DNA of 64,000 nucleotides from Tetrapyrgos nigripes (lineage: Eukaryota > Basidiomycota > Agaricomycetes > Agaricales > Campanellaceae), in contig JAACJM010000050.1 of assembly GCA_013368315.1 (NCBI GenBank), forward strand, positions 62,001 to 126,000. The letters run 5' to 3'. A model generated the notes under the pieces. The model had not been told where the DNA came from and searched no databases. It saw only the letters and a list, made by a program, of their open reading frames with translations. Of the stretch, positions 25,502 through 36,732 are shown one piece after another (position 1 is the stretch's first letter; every line of letters starts with the position of its first letter). Position numbers and translations under genes: made by a program.

Positions 25502-27010
25502 GTTGTCAGATAGTATACTGTTCTTCGTCTCTTCATTCTTGTACATACTATCATTTCTCTTCATTCGATGTCCCCCATCATCATGTCCCTCCTTGCGTTG
25601 AATATTCTGTACACCCTTGTTTCTCTAGGTCTCTCTGTCAACTATGTATTCATAGCCACGTCTTCTTCAAGTTTCATCTCCTCGCGCAACAAATCGCAAT
25701 GTCATGAATCCGCTACTGGCATTGGGTTCATCTGTTCTTTGCATGCAAATTACAGTATTAAATTGGCCAGAGTTGCACTATACATAGTACTTCGAATTCT
25801 CGTCCATGTGCGTTTGCTAGTCTTTACTTAGTGTATACACATGCATAGGATATTTCAGAATATATGAGGCTCGGGAGACAGAAAGAAACAAGAGGGCATG
25901 TATGTGACAGGAGAGGAAAGACGAAGGAGAAAACTCATGAGTAGGGAATCAATCATACACACATCATCACGTAGAGTATGCCATGCCAGTCTACAGCAGT
26001 CTATGTGCTTCGTCTAGACATCCATATCATTTATCGCGCATCATTCTGTCATGCCATCCATTAGAGTTGCGTCCGAGCGTCCGTCTGTCGTCCATCAGAA
26101 TTCAGAAGTCCAATGTCATGCGTGAATGTCGGAAAAGATACGGAAATAAACAGAGAGGTATGAAGAAGAATCAGCCTTAGCCTACAACGCAAGGAGCCCA
26201 ACGATATGCAAAAAAGAACGCGAGAAACCAGGAAGGGTAAAGGGGACGTAGACGGTTCCGAAGCTGGTCTTAGAGAGATTACGGTTACAAAGAGGGAGGA
26301 AGGAAGAAAAGGGAATCAAAATTACAAGAAGAAAACAACTTCGGGTCAGTAACGTGTATGAGGAATAAATAATCCGTTATGACATTATGACCCGAAAAAA
26401 GAAGCTGATGGACGCTGGTGACACGAAGACGACATTAGGGCAACATGATGATGATGATGGTGCGAAGATAAAGGGACGAGGGGATGCGGGTGCGAGGCAG
26501 GGAAAGATAACGAGGAAGCGAAAGACAGCCTGCAGACAGAGACAACGAGGCGGACAGCCTGGAAGCAGGAAAACACGGAAGTATTTATCTTTTATTGTAT
26601 GTATGAAGGCATTTCGAGGACGGCTATGGAAACATATCATGCTGAGGGAGGATAGGAAAGCAGAAACGTACACAAAATACAACTGTACAAAAGCGTTTAT
26701 GATGGTGTGAAAGTGTATAGTATACTCGTTGGAGCTTGGAGCGTCATGGGGTGCGGGTCCTATACACTGGGCTCGGGAATAGAAAGACGGCAGGCAGGAT
26801 TGGGGCTGTGCATAAGGCGTAAAAGGTGTGAGTCGGGGTTCTGGCGAGGAACATTGTATTGAGAAGCTAGACGGCGTAGAATGACGGGTAGTGGAGGGCG
26901 AGTGAGGTAATATGAAGGAGCGAAGGGTTGAGTGTCCCAGAAGCGCAGCGTCATTTTCGAGTGACGTCTACGGGATTTTGAGCAATAAAAGGCCCAAGGA
27001 TACGTGCGTC
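25502..27010. other. intergenic, 3' flank of H2 and 3' side of the bZIP gene
   Basis: The left part duplicates the flank of H1. The rest contains no recognisable gene. An ATG-ATG-ATG-ATGG stretch near 26446-26460 is low complexity. TGACGTCT, a CRE-like half-site, lies at 26962-26969 downstream of the bZIP stop. Confidence 0.4.
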
Positions 27011-28511
27011 TCAGTATCCATAACCTCCGCTTGCAGGCCTGGGTCCACTTGCTGCTGTGCCATTTGGCGCTGCCTTGCCTTGTACACCGACACCCATACT
27101 GACAGGGACACCAGGCTGGGACACACCGATGGGAAGGGGCATTCCGCCGGCACCTCCTAGGCCAGCACCTCCCACCAGTGCGCTAAGCCGCGAAATTTCT
27201 TCTCTCGACGAGACAAGCGCAGAGGTAAGTCGTTCGTTTTCCTGCGTAAGATACTCGACTTTTGCCTGTAACTGTGAAAGCCACGCTTTTTTCCTTTGCC
27301 GACACTTGAGAGCGGCTGAAAAAGCGAGGGTAAAAGACGTGTAAGACATTTGATGCGATATATAGAAATATAAATTTACCTTGTCGATTGCGCTCCAAGA
27401 AATTTTTTCTTTTCTCCTCCTCTGTTTCTGGCTTTTTATTCCCGCCGCGACCGCCCTTCGGCGTAGCTGAAGTCGTGATGGCAGTCGCGTATTCGCCATC
27501 GTCACCGAGCTCTTGTTCGTCGTCGTCATCGTCATCGTCCTCTGGCTCTTCCGGGGTAGCTTTCCGCTTTCCACTTGTTCGAGTTCGCTTCGAAGTATTT
27601 CTGGCAGTAGTAGGAGGAGCGGCTGCTCCTGCTTCCGACACTTTGCGCTTTGTACCGCGTTTGCCGTTTGCAGGACCGGTAGCACTTGCACGTGCCTCCT
27701 CCTCGCGTTTTGTGAGCTCTTGGTGAGCCTGCGAGAGTAAAAAGAGGCCGTTGGCAGCGGTGGTAGCGGCAGAGTTGGCAGAGTCGAGATAAGAAGGGTT
27801 AGTGTTCTCGGAACCGGGTGCTGAGCCATTAGTTTGGCCGTTGGGGAGATTAGAGAATTGAGAGGATGTGGACTGGTTTAGGACGCCAGTAATAGCACTG
27901 AGTGTATTTGGAGTGATAGTTGGACCGCCTGAGAGAGCACCACCGCCGTTGTTCATAAGTGCGAGGAAGGCAGCAGTTCCGGGCGATTGTGGGAAGGCCG
28001 TAGGGCCTCCGACGAGAGGAGTGAGACCTGTAGAAGGAGTAAGGCCTGTTCTCGGAGTAAGCCCAGTGCGGGGTGTAAGCCCAGTTCTGAGATAATTGGA
28101 ATCAAAACGAGGCGCGTTATTCTGCTGGTCGCTGGGTGCCGTGAGCATTGCCGGCGACAAAGGCCCTGCGCGTAGTGAATTTGCGACAGAAGAACTAAAG
28201 CCCCAACTGAAGGACTGCTCTGCTGGAGAGCTTATGGAGGCCAAGGGCGGTAACATGGGTCTCGGAGATGTGGACTTGGAGCCGTCGCGGGGAGGACGGT
28301 TGTCTGCACTTTCTGACGATTTGGACTGATTAGACCCCTCTGAAGATGGACCAAGTGACTCTCCCTGAGGCGACGAGCCACGGACGTTGGAAGACGCGGA
28401 TCGTGCGGGAGCAGAGAAGGACTGCTCGAAGGGATTAGGCTCGAGCTCAAAATCTGAGCGGTTCTGACGAGGAAGAGGGGGTGGGGAGCGGGAAGCTTGC
28501 TTGGTGGGCAT
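27011..28511 (-). CDS. Atf1/AtfA-like bZIP stress transcription factor
   Basis: Two exons joined across a short intron at about 27314-27379. The N-terminal part is Ser/Pro-rich with ELEPNPFEQSF and PPLASISSP, as in the Aft1 osmotic-stress region, then a tandem TGLTP repeat (RTGLTP RTGLTP STGLTP near residues 142-165), typical of the HRA region and offering Thr-Pro sites for a stress MAP kinase. An acidic run (EEPEDDDDDDDEQE) precedes the DNA-binding domain: KKPETEEEKRKNFLERNRQ|AALKCRQRKKAWL (bZIP NxxAAxxCR signature), followed by a leucine zipper (LQAKVEYLTQENERLTSAL) and a Gly/Pro-rich tail. Start at 28511, stop TGA at 27011-27013. The protein is expected in the nucleus, binding CRE (TGACGTCA) sites as the Sty1/Hog1-pathway Atf1 does. 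Confidence 0.88.
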
Positions 28512-28575
28512 GGACTAGACGCCATGATGAGCGGGATGAAGAGCGTGTAATGCGGTCAACTTACTTTGTGTACAC

Positions 28576-28650
28576 TGACGTCGACGTTTTGCAGGCGGAA
28601 AACGCAGAGAAATGACGTGGGGGCGAAGAAAAGGATCTCAGTATACGTCA
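28576..28650. promoter_or_regulatory. CRE-like site cluster upstream of the bZIP gene
   Basis: TGACGTCG (28576-28583), TGACGTGG (28613-28620) and TACGTCA (28644-28650) lie 65-140 bp upstream of the bZIP start. ATF/CREB factors bind TGACGTCA-type sequences, so autoregulation is possible; the sites match by sequence only. Confidence 0.5.
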
Positions 28651-28669
28651 GTATTATATCATTTAACAC

Positions 28670-28684
28670 TTAGGGTTAGGGTTG
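28670..28684 (+). other. telomere-like TTAGGG motif
   Basis: TTAGGGTTAGGGTTG, about two and a half units of the fungal telomere repeat, upstream of the CRE cluster. Interstitial units of this kind can bind Tbf1/Rap1-type factors; here it may be chance or regulatory. Confidence 0.45.
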
Positions 28685-28699
28685 ACATCATCTGATGAT

Positions 28700-30463
28700 T
28701 TTGTGGCTGATAGTCAATGGGATTACATAAGTCGATGGGGTTAAAGAATCCCACTAGTATTCCAACGCTTTCGACGCCGTTCCAGCCACATCATTGTCCC
28801 TGCATTGGGGAACAACGAAAATTTAATGCCCTCAAATTGGAAAGTAATCGTGCTTTGAAAATCGCAAGGGATCGAACGTGGTTTCTTCACTTTTCGGAAT
28901 TTCATTTAGCGCCCAATCATGATATTACCCGAGGACAAGCGGCCTGCGCTCACGAATACATATGTACTCAATTACTCACTGAATACAGAGAACAGTACCT
29001 CGACATGGCCGGTACTATGGTTTCTCTGTTTTTCTTTCTGTGACTCTATCATGCCTTCAAAATTGGTTATATTGTCTCTCCGTATAATGGTTCGCATCAT
29101 CGAGAGTATGTACATACTTATGTCCTTGACTTGCTTCCTTCATGCCAGCAACTCCCGTCATTGCCTGAATCCGACCGGAACCTGGATTCTTTCTGCCTAT
29201 TCCGATCAGCTGTTTTTCCGAAGATGCATGCACCTCCTGGATTTATGTGCTGGCAATCATTCTTCGCGTTGTTCTGGCTTCTTTACAGCCGGCCGCCGCC
29301 GCCTCGAGCAATAGGCAGGTGTGCTTTGCTACCTTTTAATGTAATACACTAATATGGGCTCGTACTCGAGGATCAATACTGTGAAATATAGGCTGCTGGA
29401 ACAGGCTGGCTCTGCTCTACGTAACCTCCGCGCTCGGTTCCGTTACTGCAGGCTCAGAAGGCCTTTCCTAATGCGACTCTGATCTCACCAGCTGGCACAG
29501 TGCCCGCTCCTTAGTTTCCCTAGGCCGACTCTGGCCCGGTACCCTCGCTTGTTAACAGCTCGCTCCTCTCTCGTCATTCACATTATCATTCACAGCGATG
29601 TACATAGGCTATGTATCTACCTGCTCTTGCTACTAGAGAAGGGCCGACGATGACCTCAGCCGGCGCGGTCTGGAACGAGCTCAAGAGATCGATATCAAGT
29701 GTCTGAATGAAAATTGAGAATGGGAAGCAAGGGTTGAGTCAATTTTCAAGGGCGACAGAAATGAGGGCAGCACGGCGTAGCTCCTCATTGTTGCCAACGG
29801 CAGCTCAGGGAAAACCACCGGGTGAAATGTAGACGACGATCGGAGGATTCTACTCCTGGCGGAGAGACCTTCGTGGCTAACGATATAGGAAGATGACTCT
29901 AACCTCACTACTGGTGAGTTTATGAGTTAAGGCAAATGACAGCTGGACGTTTTCGTCTAGGTAATCACGGAGGTCATACCATCCTTGCGTTCGTTCTCAA
30001 ACAACTCAGCTTCAACAAGCTGTTCCCCATGTTGGTCTCTAAAATTGCCGGGTTCCTAAGCAACACCGGACTGTCAGTGTAGAGCGCTTGAAGGAGCTCG
30101 AGCACGTTCCACAGGCTCAGCTGATCTGGACCCGGCCATCGCATCGATTTCCGCATGTAGTTCAGCATCTACGGCAACTCAAGGCAACTCAGAAAAGAGA
30201 ATCCATGCCATCCAAGTAGTCAATGCAATCGAATGAACTCGCAGAGAGCTCGAACCTGAAGGAACACTTCAAGTTGAGGAAAAGGTGAAAGAAAGACAGG
30301 ATGGTGGAACAAGGGCACCTTTGATAGATCTCAGGAAAGAGATTTTCAGGTCTTCATACTCTTATGCAGGATGAAAAGCAAGAGACGAGTCGAGATGCTC
30401 GGTATTTCCGAAGAGAACCGACGAGTAACGTCATTGGCGGGAATCGGTGTCACTGTCACGACT
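28700..30463. other. gene-poor region, no gene recognised
   Basis: Several short open stretches exist on both strands. One on the minus strand at about 29974-30168 (LSLWNVLELLQALYTDSP...) looks protein-like, and another at about 29681-29800 reads FIQTLDIDLLSSFQTAPAEV in a different frame. I recognise neither and cannot join them. They may be remains of one decayed minus-strand gene. Confidence 0.3.
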
Positions 30464-30496
30464 CACGTGCTGACGCGGTCAAAACGACGCCACGTG
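30464..30496. promoter_or_regulatory. two CACGTG E-boxes upstream of the Uls1-like gene
   Basis: CACGTG at 30464-30469 and 30491-30496 (the second as CCACGTGACC), 27 bp apart and 75-110 bp before the ATG at 30572. bHLH factors of the Cbf1/USF type bind such sites. Confidence 0.5.
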
Positions 30497-30571
30497 ACCT
30501 CGCGTTTCTTGACCCTTTTCTTTCTTCGCCCCTCCTCCTATCCCGTTCCTCAACAAGGACCAGAGGGCGCG

Positions 30572-33500
30572 ATGGCCTCCCCATCTGCTGTTCTCAGTAT
30601 TGCCAAGAGGCAACTCGGCCATGAAGCCACTGCTGCCGTACGTATACATTTTTTCTCACCACGCGCCATCATAGGTATTGACAGATCTGTCATGATTGTT
30701 CACAGGACTCGGTCGTGCCAAAGAACTATTTGAATGAGCTAAAGCAACATCTCTCACTTTTCCCAGAGGCGCACAAGGTGAGTCTCCTTTTTTCAACGCG
30801 CATATAGTCACGTCTGACGGCGTGTCTCATTTAGTTTCGCGTCAACCCGAGCCCAGGTTTTGGATGTAAGTCTCTCGACGCGTACCCGAATGGCACTGCT
30901 GACTGACGTTATGTTATTGAACAGTTGGATCCCTAACGTGTCTCGAAGCTGGTTGCAAGAACCCAGACGTTAACTTACTCCGCAACGGAAAGCTTCCAGA
31001 TGGTGGCATTTCGGAAGGCATAGGGTCTTTACGCGCATATAGGGTACGTTCTGATCTCTAAAAGTCATCTGTGGACGCATCTGATGCCTTGATGTACCCC
31101 TATGTAGGAGCACGTTTCTACTTTGCACAAGGACAAAGGGATCAAGGCCAATGCGGCGACGACTCAGGTGTGTATTGTGGCATTTTCCATGCTGTCAAAG
31201 TGCTCAGATTGACGCTTGGACCTATTAAGGATATAAAGCCGATGGCTAGCACAACCGCAGGCAGTGCCATCCTTGCTTCTTCCTCGAAACAACCCCTCAC
31301 ATCAACATTAGCTCGTGCTCGTGCTCAACGGCCGAGCATCTCTCGTCGAACGACCATGAAAAAGGAACAAGAACCTATTCACATAACATCCTCACCGGAA
31401 ACTTCTCCTGTAGTCCAACCCCGTGAGTTGAAACCTTTGGAACGTGCCCGACAAAGAGCGAGCCTCGGTCGCGAGCGTGTCAAGCAAGAGTCTGCTGCCT
31501 CTTCCTCTCCATCTTCCGTGCATCCCTCTTCGAACCGTACATCAGTACCAGAGCCTCATGCTGCCAGTCGTAATGCATTGACGGCTGCATCGACTCCTCG
31601 CGTCAAGCCCTCGGAATCTGTCGAGGCTGGTCCTCCTCATGCTGAAGCGGAGAATCTGCGCAAGCGTGCACTATTCAGCACTGATAGTGCTTCGGAGCCG
31701 TCTACTCCAAAGAGACTGAAGAGAGAGCCGTCGACAGGTAGCCCTCTCACGAGTCTCACCAACCAGATCAAGACCGCCGGAGGCCTTCAGGCCGCTGGTT
31801 CCAGTGTAGTTCCACAATCCACCGCATCGTCTAGCCGCTCCCTCTCCCGCACCAACAGCTATAATGCCTTCCCAATGCAGGACTACTCTGACCTTCGTTC
31901 CAAGATTGACGAGCTTCAGATGAAGATATCGACTGAGCAGAGAAAGCTTGACACCTACCTCCGTAAACCGGATGCCAGTAGGACAAAAGGGGACCATACC
32001 AGGATTGTCAATCTGACAAACGAGATCGAGGGGATGAAGATGCAGAGGGATGAGTGGAAGAGCGCCATTCCGTCCGCTGCTGCTATGGCTCCCATGAGTC
32101 CCGTCAAGAGGACCCCAATGCTTGGTCCTGCTCTGCCACCTCCACCATCAGCACCGGTATCAGTCAAATCAGAGCCACAAAACACCAATCTTACTGTCGT
32201 ACCCAGCGTCAATCCCAATCGCGCGTCTAACGCAGTTGCCACAGGGTCTTTCGTGAAGAACGAGAGTCCTCGTGGCACGAGCGTCAAACCACTTCCTCCA
32301 CCAGTATCTCAATCATTCCCAGTCGTTCCTGTTCTGAAGAACGAGCTGCAGCCTGTAGCGGGTCCCTCTACGTCTACTTCTGCTAAACAAATGCCAACGC
32401 AGTTGCCTGCTTTCGGGAACGCGTATATGCACGGTATTCCTGGGGCTTTTCACGGCGATGATATGGACGTGGACCAAGAGCCTGGACATGCCTTGACCGA
32501 CGAGGATGGAACTTCACGACTTAGTCAACAGATGGCGGAACGCTATCAAGAAATGGGAGCTATCCCCAACATTGCACTCATGGGTGGGAGCGATGCTTTT
32601 GATGCAACCGGTGATTATTATGGCAGGGGAAAGGATCATTTCCAGGGTCCTCGGGCGAAAGCCGACGAGTGGGTTTTCTCTTTTCTTTCTTCTATGTTGA
32701 CTTCATCGGCTGACTTGCTCTCTCTCTTTTCGCTTTCCTTTCCCCTCTGCTCCTCAGTATTGAGAAATTCCTCGTAGCGGCTGGCAATGCTGAGCTTTTC
32801 GATGGTAGTGCCACCGTTGAGGACGCGTTGAAGAAATTGGGTTTGCCCAATCTCTTTTCTCCCATCCCTGGCATGGCAGTGGCCTTGATGCCTCATCAGG
32901 TTATAGGCGTTGCCTGGATGGTCGAAAAGGAGAAGAGTGACTTGAAAGGCGGTGTTTTGGCGGATGATATGGGTTTGGGAAAGGTTTGTGTTCATGAGTG
33001 TTACTGCTGACGGTTTGGTGTACTGACTGGCTCGGATTTCTTTGGTGTAGACTGTACAAATGTGAGTTTCGCTTCTCGTCATTATTCCGAGGCATTACTG
33101 ATTGCCTATTTTTGTGTTTGATAGGATTGCTGTGATGATGAAGAACCGCTCCGAAAACCCCAAGTGCAAGACCAACCTGATTTTGGCTCCACTGTCCTTG
33201 CTAGACCAGTGGAAGTTAGAAATCGAATTGAAAACCAACGAAGCTTTAAAATGCTTGATTTACCACGGTGCGTCTGTTTCATCTTCGACGCGAAGAACAG
33301 CATGCTGATCATTAATTTGGTTCTCTGAAACTCTTCAGGATCGTCCAAACCGAAGAAGACGTCTGACTTGATGTATTATGATGTGGTATTGACGACGTAT
33401 AATGTAGGTATTTGTCCTTTTGTATCGGATTAATTGATCAATGTTTGCTTTCTTCTCCTACAGACTATGGCCAACGAGTGGCCTGACTACGAGGCTGAAA

Positions 33501-36389
33501 TAAAGAAACAGAAGGCCAAGAAGAAGAAGAAGGATGACTTCATTGACGACGACGACGAAGAAGAAGAGAAGGGTAAAGGAAAGCTTAAGGTGAAACCACG
33601 TATGTCGTTTCTCCACTACGTTGATGCGCAAAGCTGATCTCAGTATACGTAGTGGGACTGCTTTTCCAAGCCGAGGTGAATTTAGAAAACTGCTCTTTTA
33701 TTCTTGGGAGTTGTGTGCCGATTATTTTGTCCAGTTTTATAGGATTGTTCTTGATGAAGCGCAGCAGATTCGCAACAGGAGAACGCGTATGATTATTCCT
33801 TGATGCTCCGTTCGCTCTTTCTTACGACATCTTCATAGGCATGTCCAGGGCCGTCACCGAATTGCAGTCGCAATACCGCTGGTGTCTTACAGGGTACGTT
33901 CATTTTCTTTTCGTCCTATTTTCTTACAACAGACTCACGAAATGACTTTCAAGCACACCTATCATTAACTCCATCCAAGATACATATCCCTATCTCCGTT
34001 TCCTGCAGGTGAGGCCATGGTATGATCTGCAAGAGTTTCAGCGGGAAATAGGCCGACACGAGCGCAAGAAACGTAAATTTTATTCAATCCCTCTTTCGCT
34101 TTTGACATGGTCGGCTGACATCTTGTCTGTTCCCCAGCTCAGCTCGCTGTCGCTAGGTTGCAAAAAGTTCTTGATACTTGCCTGCTTCGAAGGAAAAAGG
34201 ACACACAATTAGACGGTAAACCTCTTGTAGAGCTCCCTCCCAAAGAGGTTATTCTTCAAACGCTGCAGTTTTCTGAGGAGGAGAGGGGGATCTATCAGTC
34301 GGTAAGTCTTTTGTCCTGTTTAGAAGTTACTCGGAGTTTCTAATGTCGAAATAGGTTGAGACGCAATCGCAGCAAAGGTTCAATCGGTACCTTCGCGCTG
34401 GGACCGTCCTCAAGAACTATTCGACTGTCCTTGCACTTCTGCTTCGTCTCCGCCAGTGCTGTTCACACCCTGCCTTGATCCAAGAAGACGCCGGTGTTGC
34501 TTTCCTTGCTGCAGACGAGATCGATGATGAATCGAGGCCTGGTGCTGGAAAGGAACTGAAGAGGGCGCGAGACTTGGTTTCTACCGAGTTCGTGGACAAG
34601 GTGAAGGAAAAGCTGAAGGCTGCTGCATTGCACAAGATGAAAGCGGAGAACGAACAGGTATGGGTTTCTTTTCCCTGCTGTTCAGTCTCGCTGATTCTGT
34701 CATGATCTTAAACTGCAGGCAACTGACAATGATGATGAACAAGAAGAGACCGAATGCTCCATTTGCTTCGACGTCTTTACAGACCCTGTCATAACACACT
34801 GTGGTCATACTTTTTGCCGCGAATGTCTCTGTGAGTCCTTTTTTCGTTTTTCTGTCTTCTTTGCTGTTCTGTGGTGCTAACGTGGAGTTAGTGAGCGTCC
34901 TAAATGCGCCTGTCGGTGTTGCTGAAAATGAAGCTGAGAATCCTCCCAAGAACGATAGACCTTGTAAGTGTCGTGATTGGAAATCTCCAAAATGATATCC
35001 GAACTGACTTCAAAACTTCGCTTTTCCACAGGCCCCCAATGCCGTACATCATTCGACGGAGATTTGATCTTCACCCTATCCGCATTCGAACCTACCGAGG
35101 AAGAACTCAATCCCAAGAAACCCGATCATGTTTCCGACATGGAGATGCTCGATGTCGAAGATGAACTGATGCCGAAGAAGAAGGGTAAGGGAAATGCTAA
35201 ACCCAAGAGAAAGGCCCGCCGTGCCGTTGATGACGAAGTCATTGATGTCGACGCTATCGAGACCGATGATGAGTCGAATGACGAATACGAAGATGATGAT
35301 AACCTCAGTGACTTCATTGTTCCAGACGACGCCGACGACGGTGAATATACGCCAAGGCCGAAGAAGATGAAGAAGCCGCTGATGAACAAGAGGAAGCACG
35401 TCATCGTTATAGATTCCGATGAGGATGAAGACCCCGAAGAAAAGGAGCTGATTCTTGGTCGTAAGAGGAAGGCTCTTTCTGCGAAGGAGATCAAAATGCT
35501 TCCCAGGTTCTTCCCTTCTACCAAGATGAAGGTAAGCGACTTGCTTCTCTGTGAAAAGCTACGAACTCAGGACTCGTCTTTAGTACATGATGAACGAGAT
35601 CGTCAGGCTGGCCAAAGAACATCCCGACGAGAAGGTGAGCGTTCTAGTCAAATTCTTCTAAGGAAGTGATGCTAATAATCAAGTTACCTAGACGATGGTT
35701 GTATCCCAGTGGACGTCTTGCCTGAAATTGGTTTCGGAGTACTTGGACGAGAATGGGATTGCACATGTTAGATATCAAGGCGACATGTCAAGGAACGAAA
35801 GGGACAAATCGGTTCGCGTCTTCATGGCGAGGGACAAGGCCAAGGTAACGTTATGAGTCTGAAGTCTATTTAAATAACTGACAAGTTTCTATTTCTCAGG
35901 TGCTTCTCATGTCTTTAAAGTGCGGCGGTGAGTTGAATCTTTCTTGCTTTACTTATGAGCCTATAGCTTATTTGAAACTACAGGTGTCGGTTTGAATCTT
36001 ACTCGCGCCAACAACGTCATTTCACTTGACCTCGGTTGGTCTCAAGCAATTGAAGACCAGGCCTTTGATCGGGTTCACCGATTGGGCCAGGTTAGGGATG
36101 TGAGAGTGAGCCGCCTGGTGATTGAGAACACGGTTGAAGACCGCATCTTGAACATGCAGCAACGGAAAGTGAGTTTCGGATTCTTGGTGTTCGCATTGCT
36201 TTCTGCTAAGTCTCATTTCAGAAAGACATCGCCGATGGAAGTCTGGGTGAAGGAAATGGAAAGAAGATTGGGAGTGAGCATATCTCGATTGCTTTTAGAC
36301 TTTTCGCAAACTGACATCGTACTACAGAATTGACTGTCGCTGAGCTTGCCGCTTTGTTCAATTTGAACACTCATGGGGATCTGCTGTAG
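30572..36389 (+). CDS. Uls1-like SNF2 translocase with RING and SIMs (SUMO-targeted ubiquitin ligase type)
   Basis: About twenty exons join without a frameshift. The start [15 protein letters not shown] is at 30572. A short N-terminal motif, CLEAGC...REHVSTLH, has zinc-binding spacing. Then comes a long Ser/Pro-rich linker. SNF2 motifs: [10 protein letters not shown] (Q), [10 protein letters not shown] (I), [10 protein letters not shown] (Ia), [10 protein letters not shown] (II), WCLTGTPI (III). Between the lobes sits a C3HC4 RING ([25 protein letters not shown]...CPQC), then a basic/acidic insert with SUMO-interacting motifs VIDVDAI and [12 protein letters not shown]. Lobe 2: [26 protein letters not shown] and [11 protein letters not shown] (VI). 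No HIRAN domain is seen, so Uls1/Ris1 fits better than Rad5. Such proteins bind SUMOylated DNA-bound substrates and remove or ubiquitylate them in the nucleus. Stop at 36387-36389. Confidence 0.87.
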
Positions 36390-36732
36390 ACCCGCAAACG
36401 GACTCGGACTTGCATTATGATACCGCGGCTGTACTAGTGCTTATTATACTTGTTGTACTTTTCTTGATCATAGCTAGCGTAGAAACGCATTAGTTGCAGA
36501 GTAGATTTCACATTAGTGTAGAGTACATTAGAGTTTTCTTGTGGAAATAATGCAACGCTCGCCCACAATGTACTTGTTCTGGAATCTGGAGACGCTGATC
36601 GCATCAAAAGCGAGTTGGTGCATTGTGCCTGAGATATGCAGAGATGAACAACAAGTCCAAATACGCTTGTACTTGGCGATGAGCCCGACATGATTTGCAT
36701 GTAAAGCTCTTCTTGTTGTATTATTATCTCGG
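36390..36732. other. intergenic, promoter of the WDR48-like gene
   Basis: The 343 bp spacer between two plus-strand genes has no coding exon. It must hold the terminator of the translocase gene and the promoter of the WD40 gene. Confidence 0.4.

Larger units (their letters stand above)
21670..26345. repeat. segmental tandem duplication, unit 2
   Basis: Begins at GAGTTGAGCTACAGAAT (about 21675) and ends near 26345 with AATTACAAGAAGAAAACAACT. It carries hydrolase copy C and gene H2 in the same order and orientation as unit 1. The offset is about 4.96 kb at the left edge and about 4.74 kb at the right edge, so the units differ by indels, including the extra hydrolase remnant in unit 1. Confidence 0.7.

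Noticed and set aside
26385..26682. His/Ser-rich minus-strand open frames near 26.4-26.7 kb
   Set aside because: Low-complexity translation of ATG repeats in a non-coding flank, without splice logic or family resemblance.
31071..31250. Open extension [12 protein letters not shown] as the start of the translocase
   Set aside because: It reads through an intron; the spliced upstream exons from 30572 join in frame and contain the conserved Cys/His motif.
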